Of a DNA stretch of 38,166 nt, positions 1 to 7,257 are shown piece by piece; within the stretch, counting starts at the first letter, position 1, and each line of letters begins with the position of its first letter. The DNA comes from Clostridiales bacterium (GTDB lineage Bacteria > Bacillota > Clostridia > Lachnospirales > Lachnospiraceae), in contig JAJBTU010000034.1 in assembly GCA_020860715.1 (NCBI GenBank), forward strand, positions 1 to 38,166, in the 5' to 3' direction. The position numbers were made by a program, and so were the translations under genes. The notes beneath the pieces were generated by a model. The model searched no databases. It worked only from the letters and a program-made list of their open reading frames with translations, and had not been told where the DNA came from.

Positions 1-59
1 TCCAAATTTAGAGCAGCTCGGCAATAAAAAATCATCAACTTCACGGATTCAGGTAATAG

Positions 60-473
60 CTATTGTGCATTTTCTTCGTCCAATAATTTTTCCACATATT
101 CCTTTATCCCATTTAAAAAAAACTGTGCCTGAGAATTCTGTTTTTCCACTTTATCCTTAGAAATGACATAATAATCATCGTAGTCTGCATCTGATCTGAC
201 ATCAAACGCCGCTCTTAATATTTTGGAATATTCCTTATCAAAAATACCTGTCTTGACATAATTTTTTTGAAAATATGCCATCACACCGGAATGCTTTGAA
301 AAATCAACTCCATCTAACGCAAGTATCGCCCTCACAGAATGAAATATCGCGTAATATGAGCGATTAGCAGCACCATAATAATCTTTCGCGCCGGCCAGAA
401 TATCCGCTGACTTCAGGCAGTTTTCCGCTTTTTCCAGCCTGTATCTGCAAAGTGCTATCTGTCGATCATCCAT
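60..473 (-). CDS. HEPN domain protein (probable toxin of MNT/HEPN pair)
   Basis: A 137-residue all-helical protein of the HEPN superfamily, whose members are often RNases held inactive by a partner nucleotidyltransferase. The family signature NRSYYAIFH (residues 37-45) gives the Arg38/His45 pair, an Rx6H spacing. It lies directly downstream of the MNT gene and overlaps it by 8 nt in an ATGGATGA junction, so translation is probably coupled. An earlier in-frame ATG exists at 488, but the ATG at 473 has a GGTGG ribosome binding site six bases upstream. The RNase role is known for relatives such as HepT; here it is inferred from motif and pairing. Confidence 0.85.
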   Translation of the reverse strand: MDDRQIALCRYRLEKAENCLKSADILAGAKDYYGAANRSYYAIFHSVRAILALDGVDFSKHSGVMAYFQKNYVKTGIFDKEYSKILRAAFDVRSDADYDDYYVISKDKVEKQNSQAQFFLNGIKEYVEKLLDEENAQ

Positions 474-807
474 AAATTGCCACCCCATCTTTCATTACAT
501 TTTGATAGAAAGGCAAAAAATCCAGATTCTCTTCAAAATGCTTCTTGTCTCTTAAGACTATTGACAGAAACACATCTTCATCAAGCGAAATATCGTTTGC
601 CATCTCATACGTCATGTCTCTTAATTCTTCCACTTCGTCTCTGTCGCAGTCCAATAAAATCATGACATCTATATCTGACTCGTCTGTACTATCTCCTCTG
701 GCATATGAACCATATAGTATAATTCTATCCAGCCTGTTACCATATATGTGTTTTGATTCTTCTCTAACCTTATCCAAAACCGTTTGCAATTCAGCCTTGG
801 TACACAT
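466..807 (-). CDS. MNT-type minimal nucleotidyltransferase (probable antitoxin)
   Basis: A 113-residue minimal nucleotidyltransferase. The helix-turn signature GSYARGDS (residues 33-40) is followed by the metal-binding pair Asp45/Asp47 in the string DESDIDVM. In characterised MNT/HEPN systems (MntA/HepT) this enzyme transfers AMP to the HEPN toxin and silences it. The ATG at 807 is preferred: AAGGAG lies nine bases upstream, whereas the in-frame ATG at 816 abuts that site. The downstream HEPN gene overlaps its stop codon. An extended -10 promoter lies just upstream. Alternative: a stand-alone MNT, but the pairing makes toxin-antitoxin the best reading. Confidence 0.85.
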   Translation of the reverse strand: MCTKAELQTVLDKVREESKHIYGNRLDRIILYGSYARGDSTDESDIDVMILLDCDRDEVEELRDMTYEMANDISLDEDVFLSIVLRDKKHFEENLDFLPFYQNVMKDGVAIYG

Positions 808-837
808 AATTACCATCTCCTTCCGGTGCTATCAGTT

Positions 838-853
838 CAGTGCTATTATAGCA
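838..853 (-). promoter_or_regulatory. Extended -10 promoter of MNT/HEPN operon
   Basis: The minus strand reads TGCTATAAT, a perfect extended -10 element (TATAAT at 850-845), with no convincing -35. The -10 sits inside the palindrome GCTATAATAGC, and a GTGCTAT direct repeat (plus-strand 826-832 and 840-846) overlaps the predicted start region. This layout would suit autoregulation, which is inferred only. Confidence 0.6.
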
Positions 854-1017
854 GATTCCTGTCATTCTTACACTATTTTTTTGTTAAAAAGCTTACCGTC
901 AGTAATCTGAAATATTCTATCTGTCCTTTTCGTACAACAAAAGCCCTCAGCTTCAGAAAATACAGAGATTCTCCATAGCTGAAGGCCATTAGCTGTCTTG
1001 CGCTGATTCGATTCCAT

Positions 1018-1284
1018 TTACCGAAGCATTCGTTCCCGATCCCTTGCTCCCATCAGGTACGCCCCTTTCATAACACGCTCCCACAATTCATCGGATTTTG
1101 TCATCAGTTCATCAAAAAATACGTATTCTTTGCTATTTGGACCACCAAGCATTTTCTCAAATTCCTGTTCTTTCTGAAAAAATACTTCATTGAGTTTACA
1201 ATACTCCTCGTCATCTTTAACCGCAGCGGAGACAGGTTCATCATAAACCTTATCAAAATATTCCGCCATAAATTGTCGATCCAT
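1018..1284 (-). CDS. Small acidic helical protein, possibly DUF6809-like
   Basis: An 88-residue, Glu/Asp-rich, predicted helical protein ending in AYLMGARDRERMLR. A ribosome binding site AGAGG precedes the ATG at 1284. The C-terminal pattern (ELMTKSDELW, then AYLMGARDRE) resembles small Firmicutes proteins grouped as DUF6809, which often sit in mobile elements, but that assignment is from memory and weak. There are no membrane segments or catalytic motifs. It lies between the sortase and the MNT/HEPN pair on the same strand. Function unknown. Confidence 0.55.
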   Translation of the reverse strand: MDRQFMAEYFDKVYDEPVSAAVKDDEEYCKLNEVFFQKEQEFEKMLGGPNSKEYVFFDELMTKSDELWERVMKGAYLMGARDRERMLR

Positions 1285-1592
1285 AGTTTTCCTCTTTCCC
1301 GGTCTGACAGGCCGTTTCCCATTGTCTTTAAATCAGCGCAGGTATGAAACAGGGTCCTCGCTTTCCTCATCTGTAAACATCCATCATTTTATCAAAGCAA
1401 TGAAAAATCTCAACGATGTTACCTTCCAGATACTACCAGGCTGATATTTCTATCTTAATTGCTGACAATTACCGTCGCTACGGTCTACGAAATTTCGGCT
1501 ATAATATGCTTCCTGTTCGTCTTTCTCTTTCGGCTCATACCAAACTCCGAAATGCTCCCTGCATTGAGAAAGGACATCACGCTTTGCATTTT
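1285..1592 (-). other. Gap with a start-less protein-like frame
   Basis: This 308-bp gap contains a minus-strand open frame (about 1450-1625, overlapping the 3' end of the sortase gene) whose translation looks protein-like (EHFGVWYEPKEKDEQEAYY) but has no ATG, GTG or TTG start. It may be a decayed gene or chance. Nothing else was recognised. Confidence 0.25.
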
Positions 1593-2438
1593 CTATGATT
1601 CTTTGTTTCCCTCCGTGATTGTTTCGTCAGATGCATTGCTTTCCCACACCCGGTACCCGTGTACCACTTGTCTTGTGGCACTGTTTCCATTACAGGTGGA
1701 TAAGGTTACAACCGACCTTCCCGCATCCACCTCTGTGCCTGTATCAAGATCAGACGCGTTCGCCATATCATATACCCATTCTTCATATGACTCCTGATCC
1801 GCAAACTGAATCGTAAATGTCTCCCCATATACTGCGGCAGAATGTATGGAAAAAATACGATAAAGATAATCCGCATCCGGTGTGTAGATCCAAAAGTATG
1901 GGCAGGAATCCAAAACATCCGGATCATTCAGCTGTTTCAATTTTCCGAACATCGAGCCATTCCGCATATTATGGCCATAGATTAGCGTATTATCGTCCAA
2001 AAATGATGCTTCGTTCTGGTAGTCCATAAAGATGCTGCCGGCAAAAAGGGTACTGCCGTCCGGAGCGCGATGGAGATAATAGTCATTATCTTCCGACTGC
2101 ATCACGGGGTATGAGATGTCCACAGCGGGAATCTGTATCCATGCGATGCAGTCCGGATACTGTTCTGATAATGCCTCCCAGTCTACTGTAATACGCTCCG
2201 GAGCATCTGCAGGAAGATGTTGATCCGTATCACTGATATCGTCCCCCTCGGAAGCTCCGCCTGTTTCATCTTCCGATTCCGTTCCATCCTCCTGCGGATT
2301 ATCTGTGTAATAATCCTCCAGTGCGGTATACGTATCGATTCCTTTCTGGTATCCAAGGTAAACCCACACAGCCATAATTACCCCTGCTGTAAACATTACC
2401 GCGGCGGCAAGTCCGCCAATCCATTCTGTTTTTTTCAT
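1593..2438 (-). CDS. Class B sortase
   Basis: A 281-residue membrane-anchored transpeptidase. One N-terminal transmembrane segment (about residues 8-28) is followed by an acidic linker and a sortase domain with the catalytic His in IYGHNM, the Cys in TLSTCNG, and the Arg in the following TRQVVHGY. Class B sortases attach secreted proteins to peptidoglycan or polymerise surface proteins. The ATG at 2438 follows GGAG at seven bases; an in-frame GTG lies six bases earlier. It resembles the sortase at 14021-15124 across the whole domain. No substrate with a sorting signal is visible nearby, so the target is unknown. It may be cargo of the integrative element. Confidence 0.9.
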   Translation of the reverse strand: MKKTEWIGGLAAAVMFTAGVIMAVWVYLGYQKGIDTYTALEDYYTDNPQEDGTESEDETGGASEGDDISDTDQHLPADAPERITVDWEALSEQYPDCIAWIQIPAVDISYPVMQSEDNDYYLHRAPDGSTLFAGSIFMDYQNEASFLDDNTLIYGHNMRNGSMFGKLKQLNDPDVLDSCPYFWIYTPDADYLYRIFSIHSAAVYGETFTIQFADQESYEEWVYDMANASDLDTGTEVDAGRSVVTLSTCNGNSATRQVVHGYRVWESNASDETITEGNKES

Positions 2439-2557
2439 AAGCACTCTCCATTTCCTGTTTCTACAGTCGCTCCCCAGCCTTTCACATGGGTGAACGCAAT
2501 GTCTTCAATCTGCCATTCACTTAAGTCCTTTTCTGGAAATATTTTCCTGTAATCGGC

Positions 2558-3091
2558 TTAATTCGTGGAATCCGTTCCGGTTTTGCCCGCCTTCCCGGTA
2601 AAGCGGGAATTATAGATCATAACCAGATTCTCCAACGCCTTCGTCCGCCTGCGAAACACGACTGCACGGCACAGTCCGCTCTGCTTCGAATACGCTTCCC
2701 ATTTGGTTTTTTTCACAAACAGGCAGACAATCACTTCTTCCTGATCACTGGGCAGCTTTTTTATGCATCTCTTCACATAGTCCAGCTTTTCCTGTGCCTT
2801 TGTAATCTGCAGCAGTTCCTGCGCCCGTTCTTTCATCTGTTGGTCCAGTTCGCGGTGCACAGACAGCAGCGTGTAATACACATTATCCATTTTCATGCCT
2901 TTCGTATATCCGCTCATACCATCCGTGTCCTTTTCCTGAAGGGCCTTTCTGTAAATGCAGGCTTCCTCCGGTTCTATCCCGTTGTAGGCTTCTTCAAGCA
3001 TTTCCGGAATTTTTTTCTCCAGAACTTCTATTTCCCTGAGATACTCCATCATTTCTTCCCTGTCCATCGGCTCAAAATCCATATAATTCAT
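2558..3091 (-). CDS. Sigma-70 region 4-like/phage-type regulator, unknown role
   Basis: A 177-residue, mostly helical protein. The first half is acidic and coiled-coil-like. The second half (about residues 120-165) contains LPSDQEEVIVCLFVKKTKWE and then AVVFRRRTKALENL, which resembles the helix-turn-helix arrangement of sigma region 4 and of small phage/ICE late regulators. The ATG at 3091 is preceded by AGG at short distance. It lies downstream of repA in the same direction, 138 bp away. A role in controlling element genes is inferred from fold resemblance and position only. Confidence 0.5.
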   Translation of the reverse strand: MNYMDFEPMDREEMMEYLREIEVLEKKIPEMLEEAYNGIEPEEACIYRKALQEKDTDGMSGYTKGMKMDNVYYTLLSVHRELDQQMKERAQELLQITKAQEKLDYVKRCIKKLPSDQEEVIVCLFVKKTKWEAYSKQSGLCRAVVFRRRTKALENLVMIYNSRFTGKAGKTGTDSTN

Positions 3092-3229
3092 GTTCCTACC
3101 CTCACCCTGATTGCGGCTGCCAAAACACGCCGAAATAAAAATATTGGTCTGCTCTGTCTTAACCCGGATTAATCGAAACCAGGTTATTCATTTTGCGCAG
3201 AAAACCACCTTTAAACTTCTGACGGCAGA

Positions 3230-4423
3230 CTACCCGAAGCCCCCGGCCGAGACTGCCGCCCGATAATAATTTTTCGAAGTGACGGGCGCATTAAACACGC
3301 ATGCAAGTATGTATGCCTTGATGTTCTTCACCTCATTTCCGGACTTGCTTATCGCTTCCACAATGTCCTGAATTTCAAAGTAACCCACCCGCATCAGCCT
3401 GTCCGCCACATACTGGTACGGATATTCGGTGCCGCTCACCGTCACCGTATCCCGATGCACTCCGATCGCGTCTACCATGACGGATACGATCTCATCAATG
3501 CACTCTTTGTCAGACGGACGCACCTCACTGACCAGGAAATCATATTCGATATTGTCCCTGATCCTGTCCTCACAGGCTTTGATCTGATCCATCCTTCCAT
3601 CATTCTGGTTTACATCTGGTGGTCTGCATACATCCCTGTACTTTGAAAAATCAGAGGATGGATAGACAGACTCAGTATTACTTTTATTAGTATTATTTAA
3701 GTCAGTATCATTAGGGTCGGCTTTTGCGACCTCCGGAAGTCGGTTTTTCCGATTTCTTAAAGTCGATTTTTCCGACTTCTGGAGATTGCTTCCGTCCGAC
3801 TTCTGCAAGTCGGCTTTTTCGACTTCCAGAAGTCGATTTTTCCGACTTCTGGAAATCGGGCAGGATTCTCCCTGCTCATATTCCGGGTAATTAGCTTCAT
3901 CTTCCTCCACAGCAGGCACTTCCCGCGCAGGTTCTGCTGCCTCGGACGAATCTGAAGAATTACCTCTGTCGTCAGCTTCGTATTCAACGACTTCATCCTT
4001 TTCGAGTTCCGGCTCTGGTTTGATTGAATCTCCAGTCTGGTCTTTTTTGTCTCTCACAAAATTTTTGACATAGATCAAATCCGGTCTGCCCAGGCCACGG
4101 CGTATACGCTCAATCAGGCCGATCCCCTTTTTCGTATCCAGTTCCGCCATCGTCTTGATACATTTGTCGCGGCCGCAGTTCAGATATTCGGCAGCCTCCT
4201 CTATACTGAATACGATGTACACTCTCCCTTTTTCGTCAATCCAGTTATTCTTTCTGGACAGACACATCCGGTCGAGCATCAGACCGTAAAGCACTTTCGC
4301 CTCACAGGACACTTTTTTGAAATAATCATCGGTAAATAAAGCCTTCGGGATGCGGTAGAACGTGAACTGTTCTGCCTGACTCTCGAGGAAATAGCTAAAT
4401 TCAAACGGGCTTTCTTTCTCCAT
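3230..4423 (-). CDS. RepA_N-type replication initiator
   Basis: A 397-residue initiator. The N-terminal 110 residues (FTFYRIPKALF, then AKVLYGLMLDRMCLS) match the RepA_N replication initiator domain found on Firmicutes plasmids and Tn1549-like elements. The middle (about 130-280) is an acidic then Arg/Lys/Ser-rich linker encoded by iteron-like DNA repeats. The C-terminal part (about 290-397) resembles the DUF6017 domain found in this type of protein. The ATG at 4423 follows GAGGAG at five bases; an in-frame GTG at 4429 overlaps that site. In RepA_N plasmids the origin lies within the rep gene, and the repeats here fit that. Whether it drives plasmid-like replication of the excised element is inferred. 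Confidence 0.85.
   Translation of the reverse strand: MEKESPFEFSYFLESQAEQFTFYRIPKALFTDDYFKKVSCEAKVLYGLMLDRMCLSRKNNWIDEKGRVYIVFSIEEAAEYLNCGRDKCIKTMAELDTKKGIGLIERIRRGLGRPDLIYVKNFVRDKKDQTGDSIKPEPELEKDEVVEYEADDRGNSSDSSEAAEPAREVPAVEEDEANYPEYEQGESCPISRSRKNRLLEVEKADLQKSDGSNLQKSEKSTLRNRKNRLPEVAKADPNDTDLNNTNKSNTESVYPSSDFSKYRDVCRPPDVNQNDGRMDQIKACEDRIRDNIEYDFLVSEVRPSDKECIDEIVSVMVDAIGVHRDTVTVSGTEYPYQYVADRLMRVGYFEIQDIVEAISKSGNEVKNIKAYILACVFNAPVTSKNYYRAAVSAGGFG
3674..3716. repeat. AT-rich 15-bp direct repeats beside the iterons
   Basis: Three copies of AGTATTA/AGTATCA begin at 3674, 3689 and 3704, each 15 bp apart, in a stretch far richer in A+T than the surrounding gene. They encode an Asn/Thr-rich linker, so the repeat could exist for protein reasons. 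Next to the iterons it would also suit a DNA unwinding element. Confidence 0.5.
3727..3858. repeat. Iteron-like repeats inside repA (candidate replication origin)
   Basis: Six copies of a unit close to CGACTTCTGGAAGTCG plus a T-rich spacer start at 3727, 3750, 3773, 3797, 3820 and 3843, giving steps of 23, 23, 24, 23 and 23 bp. Each unit is itself a near-palindrome (GACTTC/GAAGTC); the third is degenerate. Because 23 is not a multiple of three, the encoded peptide cycles through frames (SRKNRL, VEKADLQKS and similar), so conservation is at the DNA level. This matches RepA_N replicons, where iterons inside rep form the origin. Confidence 0.75.
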
Positions 4424-4454
4424 TTCCACTCCTCACTTCTTTTATTCCGGCTAC

Positions 4455-4736
4455 TCAGGAATATGGCTGCCAGGCACCGGCTCTGTTCCGTGCCTCGATC
4501 AGTGCCTGATTCCGCAGCGATTGTTTCTCATAACCCAGCGTCACAAGCTCACCGTAATTGATACTTATCCGCTTCAATCCGCATTCTGCTTCGATGAAAT
4601 GCGGATATACAGCCGTTACAGTATAAGAAAGACAACAGGCTCTTGCCGGCCGTGTACAGACATAAGCCGTCTGCGAACTGCTTTTGTACTCGATCACATC
4701 CCCGACTTTGACGCAGTGAACCGTATTTGGCTTCAT
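4455..4736 (-). CDS. Hypothetical protein of the rep-par block
   Basis: A 93-residue protein that I do not recognise. The N-terminal half (VKVGDVIEYKSSSQTAYVC) looks like a small beta-barrel, and the second half is mixed. Four Cys are present without a clear metal-binding spacing. An AGGTG ribosome binding site precedes the ATG at 4736. It sits between the parB-linked small gene and repA in the same direction, and is probably co-transcribed with them. Function unknown. Confidence 0.6.
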   Translation of the reverse strand: MKPNTVHCVKVGDVIEYKSSSQTAYVCTRPARACCLSYTVTAVYPHFIEAECGLKRISINYGELVTLGYEKQSLRNQALIEARNRAGAWQPYS

Positions 4737-4793
4737 ATTGCTTCACCTCGCTCTTTCATTCTTCACCGATCCTCTGTTCTCTCAATTTCAAAC

Positions 4794-5054
4794 TCAGGAA
4801 CCCTTTCTCTCGTCCTCAACCATGTACAGATATGCACTCTGTCCGGAGTTCATAAGAAAGGCAAAGCTGTCAGCCTCGGCCCGATCTGCAAAACGGGCCG
4901 ACAACTGCATTCCCATCTCCATTCCCGAAAGAACATTAAGTTTTTTAAATACAGCAAACGGCAGCGCCTTCCGATGTGCATTCGCTGTAATCTGCATCGC
5001 GATTGTGATTCCCTCATTCAGTTTTTTCTCATATTCCTTTTCGCTGATTTCCAT
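4794..5054 (-). CDS. Small protein downstream of parB, unknown
   Basis: An 86-residue protein starting MEISEKEYEKKLNEG, predicted alpha/beta, with no recognisable motif. The ATG at 5054 has GGGGGA seven bases upstream and is preferred. An in-frame ATG at 5096, just after the parB stop, would give 100 residues but lacks a good ribosome binding site. Tight linkage to parB suggests one operon with parA-parB. Function unknown. Confidence 0.55.
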   Translation of the reverse strand: MEISEKEYEKKLNEGITIAMQITANAHRKALPFAVFKKLNVLSGMEMGMQLSARFADRAEADSFAFLMNSGQSAYLYMVEDERKGS

Positions 5055-5099
5055 GTCCGTTTCCCCCTGTTCATTCACACTATCAGCCGCTGTCATCTG

Positions 5100-6056
5100 T
5101 CAGTGTAATTTCCGGTTTTTCTGCTGTTCTCCTTTTTGCTGCTGCAGGCGTCTCTGCTTCCACTGTTCCAGCAATCCGATAATCGTTTCTTCCATCTTCC
5201 TCGGCGTATAATCTTTCGGAAAATACTGTCTGAGGACATCCGATGTAAGCATGACCCGATCCTGCGGCGGTTTCTTCTCTTCTGACATAATGGCAAGCAT
5301 GGAATCCTCTGTTAATCGCCCTTCCTGACTGAATTGTTTCAAACGCTGTGCCTGTGACAGCGATGGTGACGTCTGCTCATAATCCATCGTTTCAATCAGC
5401 ATCTGCTGTTCCTCCGGTTTCAGAAACGAAAGCTCATACGCCGGGTTAAAGGCCACTTTCTTTTCATCCACCATATCAAGAAGCGGCGGGATGAGTTCCG
5501 TCAGACGGATGTAACGCTGAACCTGTGACTTGCTCTCCTTTGCTTCACTTGCAACCTGATTTACAGCCCAGGAAGACTTCTCCCCAACTTGGGGAGAAGT
5601 TAAATCCGAACGTTCTCCCTGATGCTTTATCGCTTCCAGTTTCATCTTGAACGCAAACGCTCTCTCACTCGGCAGGATCGTCTCCCGCTGCAGATTACTG
5701 TCCACCATCAACAACACCGCCTCGTCGTCATCCAGATCCCGTACAATCACTGGTATCGTCTCCTTTCCCGCCAGTTCGCTTGCCCTGTGCCTCCGATGTC
5801 CTGAAACGATCTCATAACCACCCTCCGGCAACGGCCGGGCGATAATCGGAACCAGAACGCCATATTGCTGCACACTTTCAACGGTCTCCATCATCCTCGC
5901 ATCATCCAGGACCTTAAACGGATGATTCTTAAAAGGATGCAGTTCCGATAACGCGATCTCCTGCACGCGCTCCCTCGCATCATCCTCACGGCTCTCATCC
6001 GTCGTAAAAAGATCGTCAACGGATGCAAGCTTTATATTCTTCGCGCTGCTTTTCAT
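5100..6056 (-). CDS. parB: ParB/Spo0J-family partition protein
   Basis: A 318-residue ParB family DNA-binding CTPase that would load on parS-like sites and be moved by ParA to segregate the element. The N-terminal domain has the family strings LHPFKNHPFKV, VSGHRRHRASELAG and VDSNLQRETILPSERAFA (about residues 40-140). A helix-turn-helix follows (KESKSQVQRYIRLTELIP). The C-terminal tail is Gln/Lys-rich. AGAGGTGA precedes the ATG at 6056. It overlaps parA by 41 bp, so the two are translationally linked. The segment after QGERSDLTSPQVGEKS is encoded by a perfect inverted repeat. Confidence 0.92.
   Translation of the reverse strand: MKSSAKNIKLASVDDLFTTDESREDDARERVQEIALSELHPFKNHPFKVLDDARMMETVESVQQYGVLVPIIARPLPEGGYEIVSGHRRHRASELAGKETIPVIVRDLDDDEAVLLMVDSNLQRETILPSERAFAFKMKLEAIKHQGERSDLTSPQVGEKSSWAVNQVASEAKESKSQVQRYIRLTELIPPLLDMVDEKKVAFNPAYELSFLKPEEQQMLIETMDYEQTSPSLSQAQRLKQFSQEGRLTEDSMLAIMSEEKKPPQDRVMLTSDVLRQYFPKDYTPRKMEETIIGLLEQWKQRRLQQQKGEQQKNRKLH
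5576..5600. repeat. Perfect 10-bp inverted repeat within parB
   Basis: ACTTCTCCCC, loop AACTT, GGGGAGAAGT. It lies in a loop region between the ParB core and its helix-turn-helix. It could be a binding site for ParB or another regulator, or simply the codons of a conserved TSPQVGEKS peptide. Confidence 0.6.
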
Positions 6057-6834
6057 AACTGATCACCTCTTTCGTAAATTCCCGGTAGGCCGCAGCCACC
6101 TTGCCTTTCGGATCGTATCTGTAAATACTTTTTCCTTCTGCAGTCGCTTCCTTCGCACGCACGGAATATGGAATTTCCGTATCAAACACGTTTATGCTCT
6201 CGCCATAGGTATCCCGAACCAGAAAAGCAATTTCTCTGGCAAAATTGGTTCTCTTATCTGCCATAGCAAGAAGGATGCCGTCAATCTGCAAATCCGGATT
6301 GATCTGTCGGCGAACTCTTTTCACCGTATACAGGAGCTGCTCAAGTCCTTTCACCGGCAAGTATTCACATTGGACCGGTATGATAATTCGATTTGCCGCA
6401 GCAAGAGCATTGACCGTCAGCATCCCAAGAGAAGGCTGACAGTCAATCAGAATATGCGTATATTGATTCTTTACTGTATCCAGATACTGTTTCAAGACCG
6501 TTTCCCGGCTGATGATATTTACCAGTGACATTTCCAAACCAGACAGCTGGATATCCGCCGGCAACAGATCCACGCCCTCCGGATGATGCAAAATTCCCTC
6601 TCCCGGCTCCAACTCCTGTTCAGTCAGAATCTTTCCCAGTACAGTTGAGATAGTCACAGGGAGCTGATCCGGATAAGGATTGCCCATTCCGACTGTTAAG
6701 CTGGCCTGGGGATCAAAATCCACCATCAGAACCTTATTCCCTTCCTGCGCCAGTCCAATGCCAAGATTCATACAGGTGGTTGTCTTAGACACACCACCTT
6801 TCTGGTTTACAAGTGCGATAATCTCTGCGTTCAT
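6016..6834 (-). CDS. parA: ParA/Soj-family partition ATPase
   Basis: A 272-residue ParA ATPase. The deviant Walker A is NQKGGVSKTTT (near residue 10), followed by VDFDPQASLTVGMG and Walker B-like HILIDCQPSLGMLT. With ParB it would segregate the circular form of the element. GGAAGGAG precedes the ATG at 6834. It starts 21 bp after the DUF3789-type gene and overlaps parB by 41 bp. No separate promoter was recognised; transcription may start upstream of the small gene. Confidence 0.93.
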   Translation of the reverse strand: MNAEIIALVNQKGGVSKTTTCMNLGIGLAQEGNKVLMVDFDPQASLTVGMGNPYPDQLPVTISTVLGKILTEQELEPGEGILHHPEGVDLLPADIQLSGLEMSLVNIISRETVLKQYLDTVKNQYTHILIDCQPSLGMLTVNALAAANRIIIPVQCEYLPVKGLEQLLYTVKRVRRQINPDLQIDGILLAMADKRTNFAREIAFLVRDTYGESINVFDTEIPYSVRAKEATAEGKSIYRYDPKGKVAAAYREFTKEVISYEKQREEYKACIR

Positions 6835-6855
6835 TTGTTGTATCCACTCCTTCCG

Positions 6856-6963
6856 CTAAAATTGCTTCTCATCCTTGTCGCTCTCCCCGGCGGCAAAGCA
6901 CAAACACATTATTGTGACTCCCAGAAATCCTCCAGCACAAAAAGCGATTAAATGTGTAAGCAT
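6856..6963 (-). CDS. DUF3789-type small membrane protein
   Basis: A 35-residue protein beginning MLTHLIAFCAGGFLGVTIM, then CLCFAAGESDKDEKQF. One hydrophobic segment is followed by a Cys-x-Cys pair and a charged tail, the pattern of the DUF3789 family found in Firmicutes phages and integrative elements. An excellent ribosome binding site (AAGGAGGACATTTATG) sets the start. It lies 21 bp before parA and is probably first in that operon. Function unknown. Its short length makes it easy to miss. Confidence 0.75.
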   Translation of the reverse strand: MLTHLIAFCAGGFLGVTIMCLCFAAGESDKDEKQF

Positions 6964-6985
6964 AAATGTCCTCCTTCTCTTTATG

Positions 6986-7010
6986 AAAAAAAGTGTCCAT
7001 TGTGGACACT
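6986..7010 (-). terminator. Intrinsic terminator 3 / leader palindrome
   Basis: A perfect inverted repeat AGTGTCCA-caa-TGGACACT is followed by seven T on the minus strand, ending 18 bp before the ribosome binding site of the DUF3789-type gene. It could be a terminator, an attenuator of the parAB operon, or an operator. Confidence 0.75.
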
Positions 7011-7047
7011 CAACTACAGTTACCTGTCTTCACTTCCTTTCTGAACG

Positions 7048-7085
7048 AAAAAAAGCGCTCAGCAATCAATCATTTGCTAAACGCT
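7048..7085 (-). terminator. Intrinsic terminator 2
   Basis: On the minus strand AGCGTTTAGCAA pairs with TTGCTGAGCGCT (12 bp, two positions only as G-U in this orientation), followed by seven T. The wobble pairs show the signal works on the minus strand. Confidence 0.8.
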
Positions 7086-7101
7086 TCCAGAGTCGATTTT
7101 C

Positions 7102-7147
7102 CAAAAAGAAAAAGCTGCCAGTAATATAAAAACTTCTACTGACAGCT
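7102..7147 (-). terminator. Intrinsic terminator 1 (after rlmD)
   Basis: On the minus strand AGCTGTCAGTA pairs with TACTGGCAGCT (11 bp, one G-U), followed by TTTTTCTTTTT. It is the first signal met by transcripts leaving rlmD, about 110 bp after its stop codon. Confidence 0.8.
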
Positions 7148-7257
7148 TCCTGTGAAAATCTCATTATTCGATTTTTAACGTTTTCGCCCTACAATACGGT
7201 AATAATCTTTCATATCGATCATAAGGTTTATATAGAACTGTGGGCGATAGAACGGGT

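Larger units (their letters stand above)
1..7257. mobile_element. Probable end of an integrative element abutting rlmD
   Basis: A plasmid-like block (DUF3789-type protein, ParA, ParB, two small proteins, RepA_N-type initiator, sigma-like protein) sits directly after the rlmD stop codon, all on the minus strand. Such a rep-par block inside a chromosome is typical of Tn1549-like integrative and conjugative elements, and the 3' end of rumA/rlmD genes is a documented target of streptococcal ICEs. The block is separated from rlmD by about 110 bp and three tandem terminators. Sortase, a small unknown gene and MNT/HEPN further left could be cargo. No integrase, relaxase or second att copy is visible, so the left limit is unknown and the element may be a remnant. 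Seen: gene content. Inferred: mobility and the boundary. Confidence 0.55.

Noticed and set aside
6545-6565. ATATCCGCCG string in parA, similar to the palindromic repeat core
   Set aside because: Only about ten bases match; it encodes conserved ParA residues and lacks the arms.
1-7000. A direct repeat of the rlmD 3' end that would mark the other att site
   Set aside because: No copy of the terminal rlmD sequence was found in the left part of the window; the far end must lie outside, if it exists.
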